Positions 54,543 to 63,162 of a stretch of DNA of 64,000 bases are shown here, in pieces. The notes beneath the pieces were generated by a model that saw only the letters and a list, made by a program, of their open reading frames with translations, did no database searches and had not been told where the DNA came from. The position numbers and the translations under genes were made by a program. Within the stretch, counting starts at the first letter, position 1. Each line of letters begins with the position of its first letter. Location: assembly GCF_052115865.1 (NCBI RefSeq), contig NZ_JBQKME010000002.1, forward strand, positions 124,001 to 188,000. Reading direction: 5' to 3'. The DNA is from Fundicoccus_A sp052115865 (GTDB taxonomy: Bacteria > Bacillota > Bacilli > Lactobacillales > Aerococcaceae).

Positions 54543-54755
54543 GACGGTTGTGGGTGCGAGTTTTTCCTGTTTAGATGGCGATCTGACGGTTTAGACCACC
54601 TATTTCGTCTATTCAGATGGCAATCAGACGGATTACCACGCCAATTTCGTCTAATCAGATGGCAATCAGACGGATTTGCACACCAATTTCGTCTAATTGC
54701 CATCCAATCAGACGGTTTAGCCCACCTATTTCGTCTATTCAACCCACAATCCGAC
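54543..54755. repeat. five tandem 42-bp repeats between rpsD and mtnN
   Basis: Five units start with GACGG at 54543, 54585, 54627, 54669 and 54711, each exactly 42 bp, with a partial copy after 54752. Units share the GACGGnTT start, a central ATTTCGTCTA and an end near GATGGCAATCA. The inner three are most alike; the outer two have drifted. Because 42 is a multiple of 3 the minus strand is open through the array (14-residue repeats rich in Arg, Asn, Trp), but there is no SD. The remaining gap DNA holds the rpsD leader and promoter. Confidence 0.85.
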
Positions 54756-54770
54756 TCTTAACCATCTTCC

Positions 54771-55481
54771 TTACCTTTCATAAGGATCAAAAGGGATCTG
54801 GCGGACAAAATTTTCTACCATGCTGGCAGAAACCTTACTAGCTAGCTCAATAAAGGTATCAAAATCAACCGACGCCTCGTCATCACCATTATCTGAAATA
54901 GAGCGAATAATGACAAATGGAATATCTAGCACATAAGCAGCCTGTGCAATGGCTGCGGATTCCATATCAGCAGCGCGAGCTGTTCGAAAGTTTTTACGGA
55001 TGATATTTATTTGGTCTGTACTTGAAATAAACTGGTCGCCACTTACAATAAGTCCGATAATCGGTTCAATTTCAAATGTTCGACACACTTCTTGCGCAAT
55101 TCTTAACAAATTCGAATCTGGATAGTAGCTGGTGGGCATTCCTGCCATTTGACCTTTATCATAGCCAAAGTCGACTAAATCAACATCATGATGGATGAGC
55201 GAATGCGCGATCACGACATCGCCCACTTTCAATGCGGGATCAATCCCACCGGCTGAACCTGTATTAATAATAATATCCACATCATACTTCTCTTTTAAAA
55301 TCACAACACTTAAACTTGCATTAACCTTACCAATGCCTGATAAGACTAAACTCACTTGATGTTCACCTAATTGGCCATTTGTCACTTCAAACCCATAGTG
55401 TGACTCAACCGTTTGCTCAGTGATAACTTCTTTAAGGTGTTGAATTTCTTCCTTCATAGCACCAATAATACCGATTTGCAT
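54771..55481 (-). CDS. mtnN: 5'-methylthioadenosine/S-adenosylhomocysteine nucleosidase
   Basis: MtnN cleaves MTA and SAH, by-products of SAM use, to adenine and a thioribose or ribosyl-homocysteine. The 236-residue protein has IGIIGAMKEEI, VLSGIGKVNAS, NTGSAGGID and the catalytic region ADMESAAIAQ and RSISDNGDDEA. Part of a Nudix - tail-anchored protein - mtnN operon. Confidence 0.95.
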   Translation of the reverse strand: MQIGIIGAMKEEIQHLKEVITEQTVESHYGFEVTNGQLGEHQVSLVLSGIGKVNASLSVVILKEKYDVDIIINTGSAGGIDPALKVGDVVIAHSLIHHDVDLVDFGYDKGQMAGMPTSYYPDSNLLRIAQEVCRTFEIEPIIGLIVSGDQFISSTDQINIIRKNFRTARAADMESAAIAQAAYVLDIPFVIIRSISDNGDDEASVDFDTFIELASKVSASMVENFVRQIPFDPYER

Positions 55482-55495
55482 ATTCTAACCCACTT

Positions 55496-55951
55496 TCAAA
55501 CTAAAAATGCTATTAATAAAACCATTATTAATAAAATTCCTGTGATAATAATACCATTATTTAAAAAACGATCCATTTTTGCACTGTATTTACTCCGGCG
55601 ATAAGTAGACGCATCATCTAATGCATCATCTGCATAAGCCGCTTCAAATTCCTCTGAATAAATATCCTCACCCTCTACCTCATCATAGGTTTCGGGATTA
55701 TATACTTCATCGTAGTAGTTATTTACCTCATCAATATTTTCAATGTCATCATACTCATGATGGCCATGGTAGTCTTTTCTAGATGGGAAACCATCCTCGT
55801 GTTGCTCTTCAAAAGCTTTGCGATTAAACAAATCTTGTCCATAAATCTGCGTTTGTTCAAAATCATCATGACCTTGATTCGAGGATTCTTCCTCATTAAA
55901 GTAGTCATGATCAAAATCATCGGATTGATTTCGTGACGTTCTTGACTTCAT
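55496..55951 (-). CDS. acidic tail-anchored membrane protein of unknown function
   Basis: The 151-residue protein is strongly acidic and Asp/Glu/Tyr/His-rich over residues 1-115 (DDFDHDYFNEEESS, DIENIDEVNNYYDEVYN), followed by a basic stretch YRRSKYSAKMDRF and one C-terminal membrane segment (about 131-151). Topology predicts the acidic part in the cytosol. It sits between the Nudix gene (21-nt gap) and mtnN (14-nt gap). I do not recognise a named family. Confidence 0.8.
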   Translation of the reverse strand: MKSRTSRNQSDDFDHDYFNEEESSNQGHDDFEQTQIYGQDLFNRKAFEEQHEDGFPSRKDYHGHHEYDDIENIDEVNNYYDEVYNPETYDEVEGEDIYSEEFEAAYADDALDDASTYRRSKYSAKMDRFLNNGIIITGILLIMVLLIAFLV

Positions 55952-55972
55952 ACCTTTTACCTCCTATTACAC

Positions 55973-56551
55973 TCAATCTTCAAGACTTATCCAATATTGT
56001 AGTGCAAACAAGGTCTTTAAATCGACAATTTCACCATTCATTAACAAATTTTTAATCTCGTCTTTTGAAAAATAAAACTTTTCAATCCGCTCATCTTCAT
56101 CTTGTGACAAGGGAGTTGGCGATAAAGCTAGATCTGTCGCCATAAACAAAATAATTTCTTCGTTTAAATATCCTGGAGATAAGTAAAAGCGTTGGATTTC
56201 AGTCCAATTTTTTGCTTGATAGGTTGTCTCTTCTTCCAATTCCCTTTTGGCTCCAACCAAAGCTTCTTCATAGCCATCTTCCAGCTTATCAAGTAAACCA
56301 GCTGGAATTTCATAAATTTCTTGGGCAATGGCAGGACGATACTGCTTCACCAGTATCACTTGCTTGTCATTGGTAATAGCTAAAATGGCTGCAGCTGGTT
56401 GGTGGTGGATAAGCTCTCTTTCAACGACTAAACCATCTTCTAATTCTAGGATGTTTTTATACACTTGCAAGATTTTTCCGTCAAAAATTAATTCTGACTC
56501 ACGCAATCTGCTATCATTTAAAAAACCTACTTCATTTTTATCTACTTGCAT
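55973..56551 (-). CDS. Nudix hydrolase, ADP-ribose pyrophosphatase type
   Basis: This 192-residue Nudix enzyme has the conserved QYRPAI segment and a Nudix box GLLDKLEDGYEEALVGAKRE continuing LEEETTY. The position usually occupied by Gly after EEET is Thr. The catalytic RE..EE residues are kept. ADP-ribose pyrophosphatase (NudF-type) is the best call from the upstream QPAAAILAI and QYRPAI motifs. It leads the operon with mtnN; SD is AAGGAGG. Confidence 0.88.
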   Translation of the reverse strand: MQVDKNEVGFLNDSRLRESELIFDGKILQVYKNILELEDGLVVERELIHHQPAAAILAITNDKQVILVKQYRPAIAQEIYEIPAGLLDKLEDGYEEALVGAKRELEEETTYQAKNWTEIQRFYLSPGYLNEEIILFMATDLALSPTPLSQDEDERIEKFYFSKDEIKNLLMNGEIVDLKTLFALQYWISLED

Positions 56552-56672
56552 TCTTATCCTCCTTAAATAGTGTTAATACACAGATATTTATTTAATATAA
56601 GCCTCAAGTCTGATAATCAATAAAAATGTCTATGCTACAATTATAATGTAAAATGAAAAAGGAGGCATTAAA

Positions 56673-57827
56673 ATGTTTTTTTACAGTAGCTTATTCGATT
56701 TAATTCAAATCATTATAGTCATGGCAGTAGCCTTTTATGGTTTCTTACTATTTAGAAAGACAAACAACCACAGTTCCATGTATGAGCGGAATCGTAAATT
56801 TTTCCAATTCACTGCTCAACTTTATGCGATCGTCATTATAATTGGACTCATCATTAGTATGGTTCTTCCCGTACGACAATTTGTTAATATATTACTAATG
56901 GCATTAATTGTTAATTTGGGCTTTTGGTGGCTTAGTCTTTTATTCCATCTTGTCATTAAAATCAATAATCATCCTGTATTGCGTGTGTTTTATTATATCG
57001 GGATAGTATTGACAACTTATTTTGGAATTATGTTAAGTTCAATCTCTTTCAACGCCTATATGGGCTCATACGACGTCCCAAATCAATTTTTTGGAACACT
57101 TATTACGTTAGGCATACTCATTTTAGTTGGAACAGCTTTAAGTATGTTGTTTGCTATGCTACTTGATTTATTAAGTGGTAACCTAAAGAAAAGCCGCAAT
57201 CGAAAAACAAATCATAAACCAAGAGTGAAGCAAAACATTCGTGACCATTATTATGAACAAGGCCTAACTGATCAAGAAATTGATTACTTTAGAGACCAAA
57301 TGGCACCAGCGAAAGAACAAATCGAACATATCAACGACATCTTTGGGCAAACAGCTAAATTACGAGCTGTTGAGGTTAGAAACAATACAAATAAGGTCTT
57401 ACAAAGCTTTTTCAAAGATATCGTAGAAGACCCACAACGCTTACCACAAGCAAGTACATTTTTATATAAATATCTCCCTTCATTAGAAGATTTAATCCTA
57501 AAATATAACGAAATAAATGGACATGTGGCCAAAAACAAGCAAACTTATCTAATATTAGATCGCAGTGCACAAATTATCGATGAACTATGCCAACAAATTT
57601 CTGAAGAATATGTCCTATTCCACCAAGATACTTATAATGAACTATTTGATGGCATTAAATACGTAGAAAAAAACCTTAAAGATTCAAATAAATATCCGGA
57701 AGAAGAGCGAGAAGCAAGCGACTTTGTTGACGAATTACTACATGACGACTATGCTTCAAATGAGGACTTAATTGACGATTTCTTCAATGACTACTCAAAT
57801 AACTCAGACAACAAGGAGGATAAATAA
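56673..57827 (+). CDS. xpaC: XpaC family membrane protein (5-bromo-4-chloroindolyl phosphate hydrolysis family)
   Basis: The 384-residue protein has four hydrophobic segments in residues 1-165 and a C-terminal XpaC domain (LTDQEIDYFRDQMAPAKEQI; YKYLPSLEDLILKYNEI), ending in an acidic tail. The biochemical role is unknown; the family name comes from an indicator phenotype. It overlaps telA by 1 nt, the usual pairing. SD is AAAGGAGG. Confidence 0.85.
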   Translation: MFFYSSLFDLIQIIIVMAVAFYGFLLFRKTNNHSSMYERNRKFFQFTAQLYAIVIIIGLIISMVLPVRQFVNILLMALIVNLGFWWLSLLFHLVIKINNHPVLRVFYYIGIVLTTYFGIMLSSISFNAYMGSYDVPNQFFGTLITLGILILVGTALSMLFAMLLDLLSGNLKKSRNRKTNHKPRVKQNIRDHYYEQGLTDQEIDYFRDQMAPAKEQIEHINDIFGQTAKLRAVEVRNNTNKVLQSFFKDIVEDPQRLPQASTFLYKYLPSLEDLILKYNEINGHVAKNKQTYLILDRSAQIIDELCQQISEEYVLFHQDTYNELFDGIKYVEKNLKDSNKYPEEEREASDFVDELLHDDYASNEDLIDDFFNDYSNNSDNKEDK

Positions 57828-59125
57828 TGACTGAAAAATTTGAATTCGACCATTCCACACAAGAACCTTCAAATATTGATGATTTGTTAAAGCCTTTAGA
57901 TGATACGAACCAGACATCGCCAACATCTTTTTCATATTCTGATTCAGTTGATGACTTGCTTTCGAACCCTTTTAACGAACAACAAGATGAACAAAGTACC
58001 CAATTCAGCAATCAATTAAAAGAGGCAGAAGTTCAAAGTAAACGAAGAGTAACTACCGAAAAACTCATCAATCGTTTACCTGAACACCGTCAAAAGCAAG
58101 CTATCGATCTTGCTTCCCAAATTGATGAAACGAATATGAATGCTGTAATTGCTTATGGAGCCAATGCTCAGAAAAAACTAGGTGAATTCTCACATTCGAT
58201 GCTCCATAATATCCAAATCAAAGATACAGGTGAAGTCGGTGATGTTTTAACAGACTTAATGAACCAATTGAACCAGTCCAATCCAAAAGAATTAACAACA
58301 TCGCCGAATTTATTCAACCGTTTATTTGGAAAAGTTAAAGCTTCGATTACTGAAACCCAAACTAAATATCAAAAAATCGGCAGTCAAATAGACAAAGTTG
58401 CTATTCGTCTGGAAAGAGAGAAAAACGATTTACTTAATGATAATATGATGTTGGAACAACTGTATCAAAAAAATAAAGACTATTTTGAAGCTTTAAATAT
58501 TTACATCGCTGCCGGGGAATTAAAGATGCAAGAATTACAAGAGAAAATAATTCCTGAAGCAATTGAAAAAGCTCGTGAGAGCACCAATCAAATGGATGTT
58601 CAAACGGTTAATGACTTAAATCAATTCCTCGACCGTCTTGATAAACGTACACACGATTTGCGCCTAACGCGTCAAATGACAATTCAACAAGCACCGCAAA
58701 TTCGTATGATACAAAACACCAACCAAGCTTTAGCTGAGAAAATACAGGTTTCAGTTCATACCGCTATTCCACTTTGGGAAAATCAAATTACCATTGCCTT
58801 AGCACTCTTACGTCAACAAGATGCGGTGACGTCACAACGACAAGTGTCAGAAACAACCAATAGTCTGTTGTTGAAAAACTCAGAAATGTTAAAACAATCC
58901 GCGATTGATACAGCCCGTGAATCTGAAAGAGGCATTATTGATTTGGAAACATTACAGAAAACTCAAAGCAACCTTATTTCTACTTTGGAAGAAACCTTAC
59001 AAATCCAATCGGAAGGTCGTCGCCAAAGAGCAGCCGCTGAGCAAGTGTTACAAGAAATGGAACTTGATCTACGTGATAAATTAATGGTTATTTCCGACGA
59101 ACAAAAAGCTTTTAACCGTTCATAA
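57827..59125 (+). CDS. telA: TelA family toxic-anion resistance protein
   Basis: The 432-residue, mostly alpha-helical cytosolic protein shows the TelA core (INRLPEHRQKQAIDLASQID; LNQFLDRLDKRTHDLRLTRQ; QAPQIRMIQNTNQALAEKIQ). TelA is linked to tellurite, nisin and cell-wall antibiotic tolerance in Firmicutes; the mechanism is not known. A 60-residue acidic/Ser-rich N-terminus precedes the core. It ends at a strong terminator. Confidence 0.93.
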   Translation: MTEKFEFDHSTQEPSNIDDLLKPLDDTNQTSPTSFSYSDSVDDLLSNPFNEQQDEQSTQFSNQLKEAEVQSKRRVTTEKLINRLPEHRQKQAIDLASQIDETNMNAVIAYGANAQKKLGEFSHSMLHNIQIKDTGEVGDVLTDLMNQLNQSNPKELTTSPNLFNRLFGKVKASITETQTKYQKIGSQIDKVAIRLEREKNDLLNDNMMLEQLYQKNKDYFEALNIYIAAGELKMQELQEKIIPEAIEKARESTNQMDVQTVNDLNQFLDRLDKRTHDLRLTRQMTIQQAPQIRMIQNTNQALAEKIQVSVHTAIPLWENQITIALALLRQQDAVTSQRQVSETTNSLLLKNSEMLKQSAIDTARESERGIIDLETLQKTQSNLISTLEETLQIQSEGRRQRAAAEQVLQEMELDLRDKLMVISDEQKAFNRS

Positions 59126-59143
59126 AACTAAGTGTTTCCACTT

Positions 59144-59185
59144 GAACTTAATTATTATCCCCATAATAATTAAGTTCATTTTTTT
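59144..59185 (+). terminator. terminator of xpaC-telA
   Basis: A 15-bp perfect stem (59144-59158 with 59163-59177) with a CCCC loop is followed by a run of T residues. Confidence 0.9.
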
Positions 59186-59247
59186 CATACAAAAATATAG
59201 TTTGTAGGCTATACTATTAACAGAGAATACATAATAGGAAAGGTGAT

Positions 59248-60051
59248 ATGGTGGTGAAAAAGCAAAAGCCAAAGAATTCTAAACCGTTGCAAAAGATTAT
59301 CTTTGGTGTCATTTCATTGTTCGTAGTTATTGGGATGGGAATTACCCTATTTTTTATGTATCAAGCAGACAGTCACCCAAACGAAGCTATTTATCGTCAG
59401 TTAGCACTAGATCATCAGTATTATTTATTAGAAAATCAAACTGAAATTAACAATAGCATCTACCACAATAACGACCGCCCACAAGATGTCGCACACCTTT
59501 TATTACCTAAATACCCTGCAACTTATATTGATATTGCACATATCGAACAATATAATGTTCCCCTTTTAAATCAAAATGATCCACGGTGGGCAAACGATGC
59601 CTATGGAACGGATGTCAGTCGTACGATTTGGGAAAATGGCTGCGCCATCCTTGTCTTAGCTATGGTTGATAGTTATTTTAATCAAACAATCACTACACCA
59701 AATGAGATTATTCGTTGGGCTGGCAATAATTATTACTTAGACCATCAAGGGACTTCTTGGCAAATATACCCTGCTTTTGGAGAGGCTTTTAATTATCAAG
59801 TGACCGATTTCGGCAATGACTTTCAACAAGCCATCAACGGCTTAGATGATGGTTATTTAATTGTGACGTCTGTTGGGCCGGGGCATTTTACCTTAGGTGG
59901 TCATGTTATCCTAATTCGCGGCTATCAAGATGGGCTTGTTTATGTCAATGACCCAAATGATGATTCAACTAAAATGAATTCCATCCAAGGGATTCCAGAA
60001 CAAACACTTATACTAGACGGTTTGAATTATTGGGGCATTCGCCCTTGGTAA
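59248..60051 (+). CDS. secreted/membrane-anchored C39-like cysteine peptidase
   Basis: The 267-residue protein has a basic N-terminus and one membrane segment or uncleaved signal anchor (17-37), then a papain-like C39 domain: WENGCAILVLAM (C132), GPGHFTLGGHVILI (H219) and VNDPND (D235). C39-like proteins outside bacteriocin ABC transporters often act on wall-associated peptides or serve as binding domains. Its own promoter-like TATACT lies upstream, after the telA terminator, so it is not strictly in that operon. Confidence 0.82.
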   Translation: MVVKKQKPKNSKPLQKIIFGVISLFVVIGMGITLFFMYQADSHPNEAIYRQLALDHQYYLLENQTEINNSIYHNNDRPQDVAHLLLPKYPATYIDIAHIEQYNVPLLNQNDPRWANDAYGTDVSRTIWENGCAILVLAMVDSYFNQTITTPNEIIRWAGNNYYLDHQGTSWQIYPAFGEAFNYQVTDFGNDFQQAINGLDDGYLIVTSVGPGHFTLGGHVILIRGYQDGLVYVNDPNDDSTKMNSIQGIPEQTLILDGLNYWGIRPW

Positions 60052-60063
60052 ATAATAAAATTA

Positions 60064-60107
60064 AAAAGCCGGTATCAACACTGAAAACAATGTTGATACC
60101 GGCTTTT
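60064..60107. terminator. bidirectional terminator between C39 peptidase gene and ileS
   Basis: A 17-bp perfect stem (60064-60080 with 60091-60107), with A and T runs at its ends, separates two convergent genes. Confidence 0.9.
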
Positions 60108-60117
60108 AGCAAGTTAT

Positions 60118-62907
60118 TTATTCTTTTTCTGAAAAGTACTCTGGGAAATTTTCTTTAACAATAGCATGACAACGCGAGCATAATTCAGGCGCTTCTTCAA
60201 TAGTCCCAACTTCTGGTCTAACCGCACGGCAACGATCACATACATGACCTTCTGCTCGACTAACTTTCACAGCAAAGTTGTCAAATTGCATCGCATCTGC
60301 TGGTGCTTTGTCTAAATCAGACATCTCAAAATTAGAGATAATGATCAATTGGTCTAAATAATCGGATAAGCTATTGAGTTGCGCTTGTTGTTCTGGACTT
60401 AAGAAAACTTCAACACTAGCTTCAAAAGATTTTTTAATTGGATCTTCTTCTTTGTTTTTTGCTTCTTCAAGGGCTTTGTAAATCCCTTGACGTAGTTTGA
60501 AGAAGTCACTCCATTCAGCTACGAGTTCTTTGTCCGCTTGAGTATCTTCAAATTGAGGGACATCTTGCAACTGTACATAACCTTCAACAGCAGGTAATTC
60601 TTTCCAAGCTTCTTCCATGGTATGTAATAAGATTGGCGTTAAAAGACGAATGAGACCATGTAAAACAGTATAAAAGACTGTTTGCATTGCTCGTCTTGGA
60701 TAACTGTCTTCTGCTTCGATATAAACGACATCTTTGGCAAAATCTAAATAGAATGCCGATAAATCATTCGTCACAAAGTTTAAGACTAATTTATAAACAT
60801 CCAGAAATTCAAAGTTTTCATAAGCTTTATTTACTTCTGAAACAAAGATACGGTATTTCGCTAATAAATATTGGTCAACTTTGCGTAAGTCTGCTTCTTC
60901 AATACGATCTGTTTCAGGATTAAAATCAGACACATTGGATAACATAAAGCGAACAGTGTTACGGATTTTACGATACGACTCTGAAACTTGTTTCAAAATA
61001 TCATTCGAAACGCGCACATCGTTTTCATAATCGACACTTGATACCCATAAGCGAATAATATCTGCCCCAAGATCTTTCATCACTTCATCCGGTAAGATAA
61101 CATTTCCGAGTGATTTACTCATTTTCTCACCTTTACCATCCATAACAAAACCTTGTGATAAAACGCTCTTGTATGGAGGAATGCCATTGACAGCTACTGA
61201 GGTTGTGAAACTAGAGTTAAACCAACCACGGTATTGGTCAGATCCTTCTAGATACATATCTGCAGGGAAAGATAAGTCATCTCTTTCCATTAGAACACCC
61301 GCATAAGATGTACCTGAGTCAAACCATACGTCCATAATATCTAATTCTTTTACAAATTCTCCATTTGGACTGTCGGGATGGGTAAATCCTTCTGGTAATA
61401 AATCTTTGGCATCCCACTCAAACCAAATATTTGAACCATGTTCTTCCACTAAATCTGCCACATGATTAATTACATCAACAGACAATATTGGCTCATCATT
61501 TTCAGCATAGAAGATTGGTAATGGAACTCCCCAAACTCTTTGTCTTGAAATAACCCAATCACCCCGGTCGCGAATCATATTATACATACGTCTTTGTCCG
61601 GATGGATGATACCATTTCACTTCGTTTTCAGCAGCATTTAACAAATCAGACCTAAATGCTTCAATTGACGCAAACCATTGTGGCGTTGCGCGATAAATAA
61701 CAGGCTGTTTTGTACGCCAGTCATGTGGGTATGAGTGAACAACATTTGATTTAGCTAGCAATTGACCATTTTCTTCTAAAAGCTTAATAATTTCCTTATT
61801 CCCTTTTAGATAGAACATTCCCTCAAAGCCTGGAGCCTCATCCGTAAAGTGACCACGATTATCAACTGGAGATAAAATTGGCAAACCATGTTGTAAGCCC
61901 ATATGGTAGTCATCTTCCCCGTGACCAGGTGCAGTATGAACAAGTCCCGTACCAGCATCTAAAGTCACATGATCACCTAACATAATTAATGAACTACGGT
62001 CGTAAAATGGATGTTGAGCTAATAAGCCGTCCATTTCAACACCTTTAAATTCTTTCGTAATATTATAATCTTCCCAACCACATGCTTGGGCAACGGTATT
62101 TAATAATTCTTTAGCAACTACAAATTGACGCCCAGCCGTTTCAACAATGACATAAACAAAATCTGCATGAACCGTAATCCCCATATTTGCCGGTAAAGTC
62201 CAAGGTGTAGTGGTCCAGATAACAAATTCAGCTGTTTCAGGAACAATTCCTTTTCCATCTTTTACTTTAAAAGCCACATATACTGAAGGTGAAGTCACAT
62301 CTTTATATTCCACTTCAGCTTCAGCTAATGAAGATTCACTTGAAGGAGACCAATAGATTGGTTTTAAACCTTTATAAATATAGCCTTTATCCGCCATTTT
62401 CCCAAAAACGCGAAGTTGAGCTGCTTCATAACTAGGAGCCAAAGTTAAATAAGGATTATCCCACTCCCCTGTAACCCCTAAACGTTTAAAACTATCACGT
62501 TGATTATCCACTTGCTTTAAGGCATATTGTTTACATAAATCACGGAATTCTGCCGTTGTTAATGTTTTACGATCAATGCCATCTTGCTTAATTAAAGCCG
62601 ATTCAATCGGTAAACCATGTGTATCCCAACCTGGGACATAAGGTGAACGAAAACCTGACATCGATTTATAACGGACAATAAAATCCTTTGTAATTTTATT
62701 TAAGGCGTGCCCCATATGCAACGAACCATTCGCATAAGGAGGACCATCATGTAAGATATAGCTTGGTCGACCTTCATTTTTAGCTTGAATCTGTTCGTAA
62801 AGCTTATCTTTTTCCCACTGTTCTTGATAGGCAACTTCCTTAGTCGGTAAATTTGCCCGCATATCAAAATTTGTTTTCCCCAAATTCAAAGTATCTTTTA
62901 ACTTCAT
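60118..62907 (-). CDS. ileS: isoleucyl-tRNA synthetase
   Basis: This 929-residue class Ia synthetase starts at ATG 62907 (MKLKDTLNLGKTNFDMR). It has the HIGH motif GPPYANGSLHMGHALN, KMSKSLGNV, and a C-terminal zinc finger (CDRCRAV ... CSRCHAI). It lies next to divIVA, the usual end of the division gene cluster. A T-box leader controls it. Confidence 0.97.
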   Translation of the reverse strand: MKLKDTLNLGKTNFDMRANLPTKEVAYQEQWEKDKLYEQIQAKNEGRPSYILHDGPPYANGSLHMGHALNKITKDFIVRYKSMSGFRSPYVPGWDTHGLPIESALIKQDGIDRKTLTTAEFRDLCKQYALKQVDNQRDSFKRLGVTGEWDNPYLTLAPSYEAAQLRVFGKMADKGYIYKGLKPIYWSPSSESSLAEAEVEYKDVTSPSVYVAFKVKDGKGIVPETAEFVIWTTTPWTLPANMGITVHADFVYVIVETAGRQFVVAKELLNTVAQACGWEDYNITKEFKGVEMDGLLAQHPFYDRSSLIMLGDHVTLDAGTGLVHTAPGHGEDDYHMGLQHGLPILSPVDNRGHFTDEAPGFEGMFYLKGNKEIIKLLEENGQLLAKSNVVHSYPHDWRTKQPVIYRATPQWFASIEAFRSDLLNAAENEVKWYHPSGQRRMYNMIRDRGDWVISRQRVWGVPLPIFYAENDEPILSVDVINHVADLVEEHGSNIWFEWDAKDLLPEGFTHPDSPNGEFVKELDIMDVWFDSGTSYAGVLMERDDLSFPADMYLEGSDQYRGWFNSSFTTSVAVNGIPPYKSVLSQGFVMDGKGEKMSKSLGNVILPDEVMKDLGADIIRLWVSSVDYENDVRVSNDILKQVSESYRKIRNTVRFMLSNVSDFNPETDRIEEADLRKVDQYLLAKYRIFVSEVNKAYENFEFLDVYKLVLNFVTNDLSAFYLDFAKDVVYIEAEDSYPRRAMQTVFYTVLHGLIRLLTPILLHTMEEAWKELPAVEGYVQLQDVPQFEDTQADKELVAEWSDFFKLRQGIYKALEEAKNKEEDPIKKSFEASVEVFLSPEQQAQLNSLSDYLDQLIIISNFEMSDLDKAPADAMQFDNFAVKVSRAEGHVCDRCRAVRPEVGTIEEAPELCSRCHAIVKENFPEYFSEKE

Positions 62908-62933
62908 ATAATAAATATCTCCTTTAAAATAAT

Positions 62934-63147
62934 AAAAAAAGCCCCTTATCTGACGACAAGGGACGTTTGCACGCGGTACCACCCAAATTAGTAAATATAA
63001 CAATACTTACTCACTTAAATAATGATAACGCAATTAATGCGGTCTAGCTACTTTAATGTTCACTAAAACAGGATAAACGAAGGATAATTACTGTATCAGT
63101 GATTGTTAAGCTCCCACCGACCTTAACTCGCTTTAAATATCATACAA
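62934..63147 (-). promoter_or_regulatory. T-box leader of ileS
   Basis: The minus strand holds GGGTGGTACCGCG (62972-62984), followed by a terminator (GTCCCTTGTC pairing with GATAAGGGGC) and seven U. The upstream part contains AACAATCACTG, so an ATC isoleucine specifier is plausible but not proven. A TATGAT at about 63147-63152 may be the -10 box. Confidence 0.88.
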
Positions 63148-63162
63148 TAATCGTATTTCGTT

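Noticed and set aside
54497..54742. Open minus-strand frame of 81 codons across the 42-bp repeats
   Set aside because: It is open only because the repeat length is a multiple of three; it has no SD, ends in a non-repeat region and has an atypical composition. I report the DNA repeat instead.
54543..54755. CRISPR-like array
   Set aside because: Units are contiguous with no unique spacers, and there are no cas genes in the window.
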